From the NCBI GenBank assembly GCA_025358615.1, contig JANYIY010000397.1, positions 1 through 53,133 of the forward strand: DNA of 53,133 nucleotides, in the 5' to 3' direction. This stretch comes from Gammaproteobacteria bacterium (lineage in GTDB: Bacteria > Pseudomonadota > Gammaproteobacteria > Steroidobacterales > Steroidobacteraceae). The notes under the pieces were generated by a model. That model had not been told where the DNA came from. It saw only the letters and a list, made by a program, of their open reading frames with translations, and did not search any database. Shown piece by piece: positions 1-10,098 of this stretch (positions within the stretch are counted from its first letter, which is position 1; each line of letters begins with the position of its first letter). The position numbers and the translations under genes were made by a program.

Positions 1-1
1 G

Positions 2-73
2 GGCTACAAGGAAGGTGTGCTCGAGGCCATGAAAAGCTACTGCAACACGAAGACCTATTCGCTACCGTGGTGA
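2..73 (+). CDS. C-terminal end of an unidentified CDS truncated by the window edge (GYKEGVLEAMKSYCNTKTYSLPW*)
   Basis: Open frame from base 2 to TGA at 71-73; no family recognised. Confidence 0.4.
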   Translation, partial: GYKEGVLEAMKSYCNTKTYSLPW

Positions 74-119
74 TCGATGCGTGACGCTGAAAAAACAGCA
101 GGCATAGGTTAGCGAGGGC

Positions 120-1826
120 ATGGGCAGTACCGTCATACTCGATTTGATGGGTGGAGTCGCGCTGCTCCTGTGGGGACTGCACATGGTCCACAGCGGCGTC
201 GTGCGTGCCTTCGGCGCCGATCTCAGGCGTCTGCTCGGCATGGCATTGAAGAGCCGTTTGCGCGCATTTCTGGCGGGAGCGTTCGTCACGGGCCTGCTAC
301 AGAGCAGCACCGCAACCGGGTTGATGGCGGCTTCTTTCGTCACCGGCGGCACTCTGGATCTGGCGCCGGCGCTTGCCGTGATGCTGGGCGCCAACGTAGG
401 CACCACGCTGGTGGTGCAGATCCTGTCGTTCAACATTGCCGTCGTAACTCCCGTTTTGTTGCTCACGGGCGTGATCGCATTCAAGCGCGGCGGTAGAACC
501 CGAACCCGTGATTTGGGCCGGGTGGTGATCGGCGTCGGCTTGATGTTGCTGGCTTTGCACATCTTTCTCGGCGCTCTGGCGACCACGGAAAGCGCGACCG
601 TGTCGCGAGTCGTGTTGGGGGCAATCACCGATCAACCGCTGCTGTGCTTGATCATTGCGGCAGGCATTACTTGGGCTGCGCATTCGAGCGTCGCCGTGGT
701 GCTGGTAGTGATGTCGTTGGGCGCCGCCCACCTGGTATCCCCGACGGCGGTCGTGGCCCTGGTACTGGGCGCGAATGTCGGCAGTGCCCTCAATCCGCTG
801 CTCGAGACCGGTCAACCCGGGAATCTGGCGAGTCGGCGCCTGCCGATCGGCAATCTGGTGACGCGGCTGGTCGGTTGCGCCTTGGTGCTGCCGTTTCTGC
901 ATCCCATCGCCGAATTCCTGCAGCGCTACGAGCCGAACCCGGCACGGCTGGCGGCGGACTTTCACACCGCCTTCAATATATTGCTCGCTCTGATGTTCAT
1001 CGGCCCGCTGGACTTCATCGCCGTCAGGCTGACCCGCTGGCTGCCGGATCAGCCCAGGCCCGCTGACCCTGGCACCCCAGTGTATCTCGATTCTTCCGCC
1101 GCCAGCGCGCCGGCCGTCGCACTGGTCTGCGCCGCGCGCGAGGTGCTGCGGATGGGCGACTTGATCGAGACCATGCTGCGTCAGGCGATGACGGCGCTGC
1201 TGACCAATGACCGCAAGCTGGTCGCCGAGATCAGCCGTATGGACGACGCCATCGACAGTCTCAATGACTCCGTTAAGCTGTACGTGACGCGAATGACGCG
1301 CGACAGCCTCGATGACCGCGACGGCTATCGCGCCATGGAAATCGTTTCGTTCTCGATCAATCTGGAGCATGTCGGCGACATCATCGACAAGAATTTAATG
1401 GATCTGGCGGCCAAGAAAATCCGCCGCGGCATCACCTTTTCGAAGGAAGGCGAGGCTGATCTGGTCGAGTTCCACGGCCAGGTGGTTGACAGCCTCAAGC
1501 TTTCCGTGGGCATCTTCATGTCGGGCGATATGAACGTGGCGCGCGAACTGGTCGCCGCCAAGGCGCTGCTGCGTGAGCGGGAATTCGCGGCGGCCGAGCG
1601 TTACCTGACGCGTTTGCGCCAGGCAACGCCGGAGTCGATCGAGTCGTATTCGCTGGATTTGGATATTTTGCGTGACCTGAAGCGGATCCATTCGCACCTG
1701 TGCTCGGCGGCCTATCCGGTGCTGGAGCGCGCCGGAGCGCTGCAACGCAGCCGCCTCAAGGACACGGCCTTCGGCCGGCGTAAGCCCGCGGCCTCCCGCC
1801 TCCCCGACAAACCACTCCTGCCGTGA
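120..1826 (+). CDS. Na/Pi cotransporter family protein with C-terminal PhoU-like domain
   Basis: Two inverted hydrophobic repeats with QSSTATGL and HSSVAVVL motifs; helical C-terminal PhoU-like region. Confidence 0.9.
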   Translation: MGSTVILDLMGGVALLLWGLHMVHSGVVRAFGADLRRLLGMALKSRLRAFLAGAFVTGLLQSSTATGLMAASFVTGGTLDLAPALAVMLGANVGTTLVVQILSFNIAVVTPVLLLTGVIAFKRGGRTRTRDLGRVVIGVGLMLLALHIFLGALATTESATVSRVVLGAITDQPLLCLIIAAGITWAAHSSVAVVLVVMSLGAAHLVSPTAVVALVLGANVGSALNPLLETGQPGNLASRRLPIGNLVTRLVGCALVLPFLHPIAEFLQRYEPNPARLAADFHTAFNILLALMFIGPLDFIAVRLTRWLPDQPRPADPGTPVYLDSSAASAPAVALVCAAREVLRMGDLIETMLRQAMTALLTNDRKLVAEISRMDDAIDSLNDSVKLYVTRMTRDSLDDRDGYRAMEIVSFSINLEHVGDIIDKNLMDLAAKKIRRGITFSKEGEADLVEFHGQVVDSLKLSVGIFMSGDMNVARELVAAKALLREREFAAAERYLTRLRQATPESIESYSLDLDILRDLKRIHSHLCSAAYPVLERAGALQRSRLKDTAFGRRKPAASRLPDKPLLP

Positions 1827-2950
1827 ATGAGGATTCTATGACGGACCCGATACTGCTGACACCAGGACCTCTGACGACCTCGGCACAGACCAAGTCGGCG
1901 ATGCTCCTCGATTGGGGATCGTGGGATGGTGCGTTCATTGAGCTGACCGCATCAGTTTGCCGCGATCTTATTGCGATCGTGCACGCGCAGGACGAACACG
2001 TCTGTGTGCCGCTGCAGGGCAGCGGGACCTTTGCCGTGGAGGCGGCGCTCGGCACGCTGGTGCCGAAGGGCGGCAAGGTTCTGGTAGCGGACAATGGCAG
2101 CTACTGCAAGCGCATCGTACGTATCTTGGGCTATCTGGGCCGCGCGGCTGTGGTGCTGCCGCATGCTGAGCAAGACCCGGCCGATCCGGCGCGGATTGAC
2201 GCCGCCTTGGCTGCTGATCCGCAGATTACGCATGTCGCGCAGGTGCACTGCGAGACCGGCACGGGAATATTGAATCCGCTGCCGCAGATCGCTGCCGTGG
2301 CCGCCAAGCACGGGCGCGGCCTGATCGTCGATGCCATGAGTTCCTACGCGGCCGTTCCCATCGACGCCCGCACTATGCGCTTCGATGCGTTGATCGCCGC
2401 TTCCGGCAAGTGCCTGGAGGGCGTGCCGGGCATGGGATTCGTCATTGCTAGGCGAGCCGCGCTCGAGCGCTCCTCGGGCAACAGCTGCTCGCTTGCCATG
2501 GATTTGGTCGATCAGTGGCAGTACCTGCAGAAGACCGGCCAGTGGCGCTTCACGCCGCCGACGCATGTGCTCGCCGCATTGCGCAGCGCCATCGATCAAT
2601 ACCAGGCACAGGGTGGATTGCCGGCACGGCTGGCGCGCTACACCGAGAATTGCGCCGCGTTGATCTCCGGCATGCGCGCATTGGGGTTCGAGACATTTCT
2701 GCCGGACGCGCTGCAGGCGCCGATCATCGTCACCTTCCATGCCCCTCCGGATCCCAAGTACGATTTCACTGAGTTCTATCGACGAGTACGCGATCGCGGC
2801 TTCATCCTCTACCCAGGCAAGCTGACGGCCGTCGATACCTTCCGGGTAGGCTGTATCGGTGCCATTGGTGCAGACACCCTGAGGCGGGCAGTGGCCGCCG
2901 TCGCCGCTACCTTGAACGACATGGGTATCCGCCGGGTCGGGCGGGAGTGA
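1823..2950 (+). CDS. phnW: 2-aminoethylphosphonate--pyruvate transaminase (PhnW-like); alternative ATG start at 1838
   Basis: [11 protein letters not shown]-terminus, PLP lysine in [15 protein letters not shown], class V aminotransferase pattern; GTGA overlap with upstream stop. Confidence 0.85.
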   Translation: MNEDSMTDPILLTPGPLTTSAQTKSAMLLDWGSWDGAFIELTASVCRDLIAIVHAQDEHVCVPLQGSGTFAVEAALGTLVPKGGKVLVADNGSYCKRIVRILGYLGRAAVVLPHAEQDPADPARIDAALAADPQITHVAQVHCETGTGILNPLPQIAAVAAKHGRGLIVDAMSSYAAVPIDARTMRFDALIAASGKCLEGVPGMGFVIARRAALERSSGNSCSLAMDLVDQWQYLQKTGQWRFTPPTHVLAALRSAIDQYQAQGGLPARLARYTENCAALISGMRALGFETFLPDALQAPIIVTFHAPPDPKYDFTEFYRRVRDRGFILYPGKLTAVDTFRVGCIGAIGADTLRRAVAAVAATLNDMGIRRVGRE

Positions 2951-3714
2951 ACAGGGCGAGCGCGCAGGGCACACAACTCGATACGCTGCGCGATCGGGGA
3001 TATGTGGTCGTGCCGCGGTTTGTGCGCGCCGACGAGCTGGTGCGACTCAACCAAGCTGCGCGGCTACAGCTGGCCGCTCGCGCCGATCCGATCGAATTCG
3101 AGGCCGATTTGCAGTACCCCGGTGCACCGCCGTCACGCACCGCGGTCGGCGGCGAGACCGTGCGCCGCTTGCTCGACGCCTATGGCCGGGAGCCGATATT
3201 TGCTGCGCGCAGCCGAGCGCCCGAGTTGCGCGCCTGGATGGAGTCGTATTTCGGTGAAAGCGTGCTGATGTCGCGTGTCCATCACAATTGCCTGATGACC
3301 AAGCATCCCCGATACGGCAGCCTGACGAATTGGCACCGCGATATCCGCTACTGGTCATTCGCACAGGAAGATCTGGTCTCGGTATGGGTGGCGCTCGGCG
3401 CGGAGCATATTGAGAACGGCGGGTTGTGGTTCGTGCCGGAATCGCATCGCCTGGAATTCACGGCAGATCGCTTCGATGAGGCGCGGTTCTTCCGCGCCGA
3501 TCGGTCCGACAATGCCGAGGTGCTGCGCAGCGCCGAGTCGCCGCGATTGGCGCCGGGCGATGCGGTCTTTTTTCATTGCAACACGCTGCACTCTGCCGGC
3601 CAGAACCACTCCGACCATGTGAAATTTTCGCTGGTCCACACTTTCCACGGCCGCAGCAACTCGCCAAAGCCGGGAAGCCGCTCGGCATCACAGGCCGAGG
3701 TCGCTCTGACTTAA
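2947..3714 (+). CDS. Phytanoyl-CoA dioxygenase (PhyH) family Fe(II)/2-oxoglutarate-type oxygenase
   Basis: HxD in [10 protein letters not shown], distal His in [15 protein letters not shown] start overlaps phnW stop (GTGA). Confidence 0.8.
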   Translation: MNRASAQGTQLDTLRDRGYVVVPRFVRADELVRLNQAARLQLAARADPIEFEADLQYPGAPPSRTAVGGETVRRLLDAYGREPIFAARSRAPELRAWMESYFGESVLMSRVHHNCLMTKHPRYGSLTNWHRDIRYWSFAQEDLVSVWVALGAEHIENGGLWFVPESHRLEFTADRFDEARFFRADRSDNAEVLRSAESPRLAPGDAVFFHCNTLHSAGQNHSDHVKFSLVHTFHGRSNSPKPGSRSASQAEVALT

Positions 3715-3785
3715 GGCATCGTGCCTATCGCTCGTCACAAATTCCGTGTAATCCTAGCGGCCGGTTTATCCCTAAAAGGATGTGA

Positions 3786-5252
3786 ATGGTGGCAAAGGTA
3801 CTCCCGGGCGTAGGTCCCCAGTTTCCCCAGGTCGTAGTTCTCGTCGGTGCCACCGGCGACCTCGCCCGGCGCAAATTACTGCCCGGCCTGTTTCATCTGG
3901 CGAGTGCGGGATTCATTCCCGGCTGCCGGATCATCGGCGTATCCCTCGATGAACTCGATGCCGAGGGCTTTCGCAAAATAGCCCGCGACGCGCTCACGGA
4001 GTTCTCCGCCCGCAAGGTGGTCGATGCCGATTGGGCGGCCTTCGCCGAGAACTTGCAGTACGTGCCCATGGCCGCCGGCGCCGCGGCCCTCAAGGCGGCG
4101 GTCACCGCGGCCGAGCGGGAGTTCAAGGGCGAGAGTCTGCGGCTGCACTACTTAAGCGTGCCGCCGAACGCGGCGTTGTCCGCGGTGCGCCTGCTCGGCG
4201 AGGCGGGCTTGGTCGATCGCTCGCGAATCATCATGGAGAAACCCTTTGGTACCGACCTTGCAAGTGCGGTGGCGCTCAATGCCCGGCTGCACGAAGTATT
4301 CGATGAGGACCGAATATTCCGCATCGATCACTTTCTCGGCAAGGAAGCGGCGCAGAACATTCTGGCGTTTCGCTTCGCCAACGGCCTGTTCGAGCCGATT
4401 TGGAACCGTAATTTCATCGACCATGTTCAGATCGACGTCCCCGAGAAGCTGAGCCTCGGCAAGCGTGCCGGCTTTTACGAGCAGACCGGGGCCTATCGGG
4501 ACATGGTGGTGACTCATCTGTTCCAGATTCTCGGCTTCATGGGGATGGAGGCGCCCACTTCCCTGGAGCCGGATCCGATCAGCGAGGAGAAGAACAAAGT
4601 ATTTCGCAGCATGCTGCCGATCAAACCCTCCGATGTGATCCGCGGGCAGTACACCGGATACCGCACCGAAGAAGGTGTCTCCAGCGATTCCGATACGGAG
4701 ACCTTTATCGCTCTTCGCTGCTTCATCGACAACTGGCGCTGGGCCGGCGTGCCGTTCTACTTGCGCACCGGCAAGCGGCTGGCGCAGGGTCAACGCATCA
4801 TATCCATCGCGTTCAAAGAGCCTCCCAAGAGCATGTTTCCGGCGGGATCCGGGGTCAGTGCCCAGGGGCCGGATCACCTCACCTTCGATTTGGCCGATGC
4901 GGCGAAAATGTCGCTGTCGTTCTACGGCAAGCGCCCCGGCCCGGGTATGCGCCTGGACAAGTTGAGCATGCAGTTCGCCATGCACGATACGGGGCATATC
5001 GGCGACGTGCTCGAGGCGTACGAGCGTCTGATCCTGGATGCCATGCGCGGCGATCACACGCTGTTCACCACCGCCGACGGCATTGAGCGCCTCTGGGAGG
5101 TGTCGGCCACTCTGATGGAAGCACCGCCGCCGGTGCGCTTTTACGATCCGGGCTCGTGGGGTCCGAACGCCATCCATCAACTCATCGCGCCGCATGCCTG
5201 GCGGCTGCCCTTCGAACGAGTCTGGCGCGCCCCCAACTCCGTAGGCAGCTGA
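3786..5252 (+). CDS. zwf: Glucose-6-phosphate 1-dehydrogenase
   Basis: GATGDLARRKLLPGLF, EKPFGTDLASA, RIDHFLGKE motifs. Confidence 0.95.
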   Translation: MVAKVLPGVGPQFPQVVVLVGATGDLARRKLLPGLFHLASAGFIPGCRIIGVSLDELDAEGFRKIARDALTEFSARKVVDADWAAFAENLQYVPMAAGAAALKAAVTAAEREFKGESLRLHYLSVPPNAALSAVRLLGEAGLVDRSRIIMEKPFGTDLASAVALNARLHEVFDEDRIFRIDHFLGKEAAQNILAFRFANGLFEPIWNRNFIDHVQIDVPEKLSLGKRAGFYEQTGAYRDMVVTHLFQILGFMGMEAPTSLEPDPISEEKNKVFRSMLPIKPSDVIRGQYTGYRTEEGVSSDSDTETFIALRCFIDNWRWAGVPFYLRTGKRLAQGQRIISIAFKEPPKSMFPAGSGVSAQGPDHLTFDLADAAKMSLSFYGKRPGPGMRLDKLSMQFAMHDTGHIGDVLEAYERLILDAMRGDHTLFTTADGIERLWEVSATLMEAPPPVRFYDPGSWGPNAIHQLIAPHAWRLPFERVWRAPNSVGS

Positions 5253-5269
5253 GCGGCGCGGCCTGCTGC

Positions 5270-8218
5270 ATGCAGAACTGCGATTGGCAACCGATCGTTT
5301 CCGGCAACGCCGAGCTAAAGCTGTCATTGGTGGCCGCAGGGCGTGGTCAGGCGCTGCGCATGGACTTCGACTTTAAAGGCGGCGGCGGCTTTGTGGTGGC
5401 GCGGCGCGCGCTCAAGCGGCCGATGCCCGAAGAATATGCGGTGACGTTTCGCCTGCGCGGGTCTGGCGCGGTAAACACTCTCGAGCTGAAGCTGGTGGAC
5501 GCCGCGGGTCAGAACGTCTGGCGTCATGTGCAGAAGGAATTGCGGCCGCCGGCGCGATGGAAAAAAATCACCATCGACAGCAGCGCCATCGAATTTGGCT
5601 GGGGCCCGTCGAGCGGTGGCCATATCAAGGCGCTGGGTTCGATAGAGTTTGCCATCGTCGCGGGCGGGGGCGACAGTGGCACACTGTGGATTGCCGACGT
5701 CGAGATCGTGGATCGCAGCCCGCGCGAGGTGCCCAAGGTCACCGCATCAAGCGCGCTCCCGGATTTCGATGCCTCCGCTGCACTGCTTGGTTCGGGCTGG
5801 AAGCCCCGGCCCGACGACCCGCGCCCGTGGATTGTCATCGATTCGATCGAGCCGCGCGTGATCGGCGGCTTGGTCGTCGAATGGCTCGAGCACGCGCCGG
5901 CGAGCGGCTTTCGCGTGCGCGGTTCGAATTCCGGCCGCCGCTGGAAGACACTGCACGCCGCTGCGCAGGCGGGCGGCAAGCGCAGCTACGTGTACCTGCC
6001 CGGGCTCAAGACCCGCTACCTGCGGCTCGAGCTCGATGAGCCGTCAGCGGGCGCTGTACTGCGCATACAGTCATTCGAATTCTCGCGTTCCATTCATGCT
6101 TTCTGGAACAACGTCGCCAAGGGCGAAGTGCGCGGCTGGCATCCTCGCTGGCTGCACAATGAACAGACGCTGTGGACGCCCTTCGGCACTTCTCACGGCA
6201 TTCATTGCGGCTTGATGAACGATGACGGAATGGTCGAAGTGGACCAGGGATCGTTCTCAATCGAAGCCATGCTGATGGTCAAAGGGAAGCTCGTGACCTG
6301 GACGGATGTCGTGCCGCGGCAGGAATTGCTCGGCTGCTGGATGCCGGTGCCCTCGGTGATCTGGGAGACCGAGGAATGGCGTCTGCGCATACGGGCAGAG
6401 GCGACTTCCGGTGGTATCTCGCGAGTGTCTTATCGCTTCGAGAATCTCACGGCTGGACAACTGCCGGCCCGGCTCTTCGTGCTGTTGCGACCCTTTCAAG
6501 TGACTCCGCCGTGGCAGAGCTTTCGCGATTTGGGCGGCGTAAGCCCGATCCGCGACCTGGCGTGGCGCGACGGGGTAGTGCACGTTAATGACACCGCGCG
6601 CCTCGTCCCCGACAGTGGCGAAGGCGCGACTACGCTCATGGGATTTGGCGCGCTGAATTTCGACGAAGGCTGCATGGCCGCCCGCCTGGCCGGCGGCTCG
6701 CTGCCGGGCAAGGCGCAGACACATGATCCCTGCGGCTTCGCCACCGGAGTACTTGGCTTCGACTTGTCGCCGCAGGCGCAGCAGTCGGTCGAAAACATCG
6801 TGAATTGCATGACCGGCGCAGCGCTCTCGAGCCGTGAGTCGGCATTCGACTGGCAACCCACGCTTGCCGCCGGTCAATGGACCGGCAATGGCTGGTTGAC
6901 GGACGCAGTGCATGCGGCGCTCACCGCTACCACACACATTCTGGTGACCCGTTCGGGGCCTGCTCTGCAGCCCGGCCCGCGCCGCTACACGCGTTCCTGG
7001 ATTCGTGACAGCACCATGATGAGCGCGGCCTTGCTGCGCATGGGACACGCGCAGGAAGTCAGGGAGTTCATCCGTTGGTACGCGCCGTATCAGCGTGCGG
7101 ACGGCTTCGTCCCCTGCTGCGTCGACCGTGAGGGCGTCGACTGGCTGGTGGAACATGACAGTCACGGCGAATTGCTGGCGCTGATTGCGGACTATTATCG
7201 ATTCACGACGGACGATGTTTTCCTGAGGGAATCGTGGACCCACATCGACCGGGCGGCGCGATGCATCGAAGCGCTGCTGGGTGCGGACGGGTTGTTGCCC
7301 ATATCGGTGAGCCACGAGGGCTATCTTGCGCAACCCGTGCATTCCTACTGGGATGATTTTTGGGCGCTGCGCGGTTTGGGCGACGCCGCCTACCTGGCCC
7401 GTGCGGCCGGCCAGGAAAATTCGGCGCAGCAGTGGGAGGCGCTCAGCGCGCGCCTCGCGGCTGCGCTGTATGCGTCCATCGAGACTACCCGGGCAGAGCG
7501 CAAGCTTGACTTCATCCCGGGAAGCATTGAGTGGGCGGATTTCGATCCGACGGCAACCGCCAATGCCATTTACCTGCTCGATGTGCCGGCCGGCCTCAAT
7601 CGGCGGGCGCTCGAGCATACCTTCGACAAGTATCTTGCGGACTGGCGCAGCAAGCGCAGCGGTGCCGTGGCATCCGCCAATTACACCCCCTATGAGATCC
7701 GTATCATCGGCGCCTTGGTGCGACTGGGAAGGCGCGATGCGGCGCTGGAACTGTTGCGGTTCTTTCTTGCGGATCGCCGCCCGCAGCCTTGGAATCAATG
7801 GCCGGAGATCGCGTGGCAGGACGTCAAGGCGCCGGCGCATGTCGGCGATCTGCCGCATACCTGGATCTCTGCGGAATATGTGCTGGCCGTGCGCAGCCTG
7901 TTTGCCTACGAGCGAGAAGCCGATCGATGTCTGATTTTGGCGGCGGGATTGGCCCCCGAATGGATAGTGGGCGGCGGCGTGCAGGTAAATAACATGCCCA
8001 CGCTGTACGGTGCGCTGAGCTACTCGCTGCGCCGTATGGATGATGGGTCTTTGCGATTCCAGATCGGCGGCACGGCCGCGGCCAAGATCCTGCTACGGCC
8101 GCCGCTCGGAGCTGGCTTGCGCAGCGTGCGTGTCGATGGACTGGAATGTTCGAGCTTCGACCAGGATTCCGTGACCCTGCTGCATACTCCCGCGGAAGTG
8201 ATTTGCATCACGGCCTAG
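5270..8218 (+). CDS. Discoidin (F5/8 type C)-containing six-hairpin glycosidase-like protein, no signal peptide seen
   Basis: N-terminal beta-rich carbohydrate-binding-like region, discoidin-like segment (VVEWLEHAPASGFRVRGSNSGRRW), then RSWIRDSTMMSAALLRMGH / DSHGELLALIADYYRFT alpha-toroid glycosidase-like region; ATG at 5270 preferred over the ORF start inside zwf. Confidence 0.7.
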   Translation: MQNCDWQPIVSGNAELKLSLVAAGRGQALRMDFDFKGGGGFVVARRALKRPMPEEYAVTFRLRGSGAVNTLELKLVDAAGQNVWRHVQKELRPPARWKKITIDSSAIEFGWGPSSGGHIKALGSIEFAIVAGGGDSGTLWIADVEIVDRSPREVPKVTASSALPDFDASAALLGSGWKPRPDDPRPWIVIDSIEPRVIGGLVVEWLEHAPASGFRVRGSNSGRRWKTLHAAAQAGGKRSYVYLPGLKTRYLRLELDEPSAGAVLRIQSFEFSRSIHAFWNNVAKGEVRGWHPRWLHNEQTLWTPFGTSHGIHCGLMNDDGMVEVDQGSFSIEAMLMVKGKLVTWTDVVPRQELLGCWMPVPSVIWETEEWRLRIRAEATSGGISRVSYRFENLTAGQLPARLFVLLRPFQVTPPWQSFRDLGGVSPIRDLAWRDGVVHVNDTARLVPDSGEGATTLMGFGALNFDEGCMAARLAGGSLPGKAQTHDPCGFATGVLGFDLSPQAQQSVENIVNCMTGAALSSRESAFDWQPTLAAGQWTGNGWLTDAVHAALTATTHILVTRSGPALQPGPRRYTRSWIRDSTMMSAALLRMGHAQEVREFIRWYAPYQRADGFVPCCVDREGVDWLVEHDSHGELLALIADYYRFTTDDVFLRESWTHIDRAARCIEALLGADGLLPISVSHEGYLAQPVHSYWDDFWALRGLGDAAYLARAAGQENSAQQWEALSARLAAALYASIETTRAERKLDFIPGSIEWADFDPTATANAIYLLDVPAGLNRRALEHTFDKYLADWRSKRSGAVASANYTPYEIRIIGALVRLGRRDAALELLRFFLADRRPQPWNQWPEIAWQDVKAPAHVGDLPHTWISAEYVLAVRSLFAYEREADRCLILAAGLAPEWIVGGGVQVNNMPTLYGALSYSLRRMDDGSLRFQIGGTAAAKILLRPPLGAGLRSVRVDGLECSSFDQDSVTLLHTPAEVICITA

Positions 8219-8289
8219 CCACGGGCGCGCCGGTGAGGGAATTCTGACGGCGGCACGGCGGTTAAGTGGGTGGCGCGGGCTTCGGTGGT

Positions 8290-10098
8290 ATGCTGACCGT
8301 GATGACAGAGCGCTCATCAGAAAACTCAGGCATTTCTCCCGAGGGCGAGATTGCCCAGCTGGGGTTCGGACGGCAAATCGGCCTGATTCTGCGCACGATC
8401 TTCGGCTCACCGGCGGGCAAGACCCTCACTTTGCTGTTGGCCGCCATCGTTGTGGTCGTGGCTGCCACGGCCTACGGACAAATTCGGCTCAACGGCTGGA
8501 ATAAGCCCTTCTACGATGCGCTGTCGCGCCGTGATCTGCGTGACTTTCTGTACCAGCTCGGAGTGTTCTTTTTGATTGCGGGCTTTCTGCTCGGGGTCAA
8601 CGTGGCGCAGCGCTGGCTGGTCGAGACGCTGGAACTCAGGCTGCGCGAGGGGTTGGTGCTCGGCTTACTGCACGACTGGATGTTGCCGCGCAGGGCATTC
8701 TGGCTGGCCAACGCCGGATCGCTGGGCGTCAATCCGGATCAGCGCATACACGAGGATGCCCGCAAGCTCTGCGAGCTGTCGGCCGATCTTTTCGTCGGCC
8801 TGTTGCAGGCGTCGATTTTGTTTCTAACCTTCTCGGGCGTGTTGTGGGTATTGTCGAACGATTTCATATTTCGGGTCGCGGACCGGGATTACACGGTGCC
8901 GGGCTTCATGGTGTGGGCAGCGATGCTGTATGCGAGCGCGGGCTCGCTGCTCAGCTACTGGGTGGGTCGCGGTCTCATCGGCCGCAACGCACAGCGTTAC
9001 GCGCGCGAAGCGGATCTGCGTTTTTCGCTGGTGCGCGTGAACGAGCATGTGGATGACATCTCGCTTGCGGCCGGCGAGGCGGATGAGAAACGCCGCATCG
9101 AATTGCATCTGGGCAACGTGCTTGCCGCAACCCAGCGCATTGTCCGTGGCCACGCCAATCTCACCTGGGTTACCGCGGGCTTTGGCTGGATTACCATCGT
9201 CGCGCCGATACTGGTCGCCGCGCCACTGTATTTCAACGGCAAAGTTTCGTTCGGCGGATTGATGATGGCCGCAGGCGCGTTCAGCCAGGCGCAGTCTTCG
9301 CTGCGCTGGTTCATCGATAATTTCAGCGCCATTGCGGATTGGCGCGCGACATTGCTGCGCGTCGCGAATTTCCGCCATGCGCTGATCGACGTGCATGAGC
9401 CGAGCGGCTTTGAGAGCCGCATCGAATACACGGAGGGCGAATCCGGGGTGATTGCAATTGATGATCTGGAGATCGTCTCGGCGGCAAATGCCGACATGCT
9501 CAATGAAAGAAAAGTGGTGGTGACGGCCGGGGAGCGGGTGCTTATCCAAGGTGCGCCGGGAACCGGTAAGACGCAGCTGTTTCGGGCATTGGCGGGGCTA
9601 TGGCCGTGGGGTTCCGGACACATCGTGCGCCCGATGGGCCAGCAAATATTCTACTTGCCGCGCGGCACTCCCTACATGCCGCGCGGCACCTTGCGCGAGG
9701 TCCTCGCCTATCCATTGAAGGCCGAGAGTTTTGAAGCGAGCGCGGCCACGCGCGCGCTCTACCGGCTGGGGCTGGAGCGCCTGGCGCCGCTGCTCGATAC
9801 CACGCGCCGCTGGGACCGGGAGCTGAGCCAGGACGAACAGCTTTGTCTCGCAATAGCCCGCATCCTGCTGCAAAGCCCGCCGTGGGTGCTCATCGACGGC
9901 ACATTTGGTTCACTCGACGATGATGTTCTTGATCTGGTCATCGGCGTCTTCACCAATGAGCTGCATCACACCGGCATTATTCACATCGGCGGGCCCGGCC
10001 AGGCTCACCCGCTGTTCACGCGGGTGTTGCACTTGGTCAAAGACCCGCGCACTCGGCGGCGCGGTCTGCCGGTGAAGGTGCCGGGAACCCACCTATGA
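8290..10098 (+). CDS. ABC transporter, fused permease/ATPase of SbmA/BacA-YddA type
   Basis: N-terminal TM domain NGWNKPFYDALSRRD; Walker A GAPGTGKTQLFRALAGLWPWGSG; LSQDEQLCLAIARILL signature. Confidence 0.88.
   Translation: MLTVMTERSSENSGISPEGEIAQLGFGRQIGLILRTIFGSPAGKTLTLLLAAIVVVVAATAYGQIRLNGWNKPFYDALSRRDLRDFLYQLGVFFLIAGFLLGVNVAQRWLVETLELRLREGLVLGLLHDWMLPRRAFWLANAGSLGVNPDQRIHEDARKLCELSADLFVGLLQASILFLTFSGVLWVLSNDFIFRVADRDYTVPGFMVWAAMLYASAGSLLSYWVGRGLIGRNAQRYAREADLRFSLVRVNEHVDDISLAAGEADEKRRIELHLGNVLAATQRIVRGHANLTWVTAGFGWITIVAPILVAAPLYFNGKVSFGGLMMAAGAFSQAQSSLRWFIDNFSAIADWRATLLRVANFRHALIDVHEPSGFESRIEYTEGESGVIAIDDLEIVSAANADMLNERKVVVTAGERVLIQGAPGTGKTQLFRALAGLWPWGSGHIVRPMGQQIFYLPRGTPYMPRGTLREVLAYPLKAESFEASAATRALYRLGLERLAPLLDTTRRWDRELSQDEQLCLAIARILLQSPPWVLIDGTFGSLDDDVLDLVIGVFTNELHHTGIIHIGGPGQAHPLFTRVLHLVKDPRTRRRGLPVKVPGTHL

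Noticed and set aside
5156-5269. N-terminal extension of the glycosidase-like ORF inside zwf
   Set aside because: Overlaps zwf coding sequence and translates as Arg/Ala-rich; ATG 5270 gives a more plausible start.
6257-7858. 533-aa antisense ORF, also 297-1370, 4152-5327, 10764-11939, 15977-17335, 24477-25757 and 31255-32640
   Set aside because: Antisense to well-supported genes, Arg/Gln/His-rich, no recognisable domains; typical GC-driven shadow ORFs.
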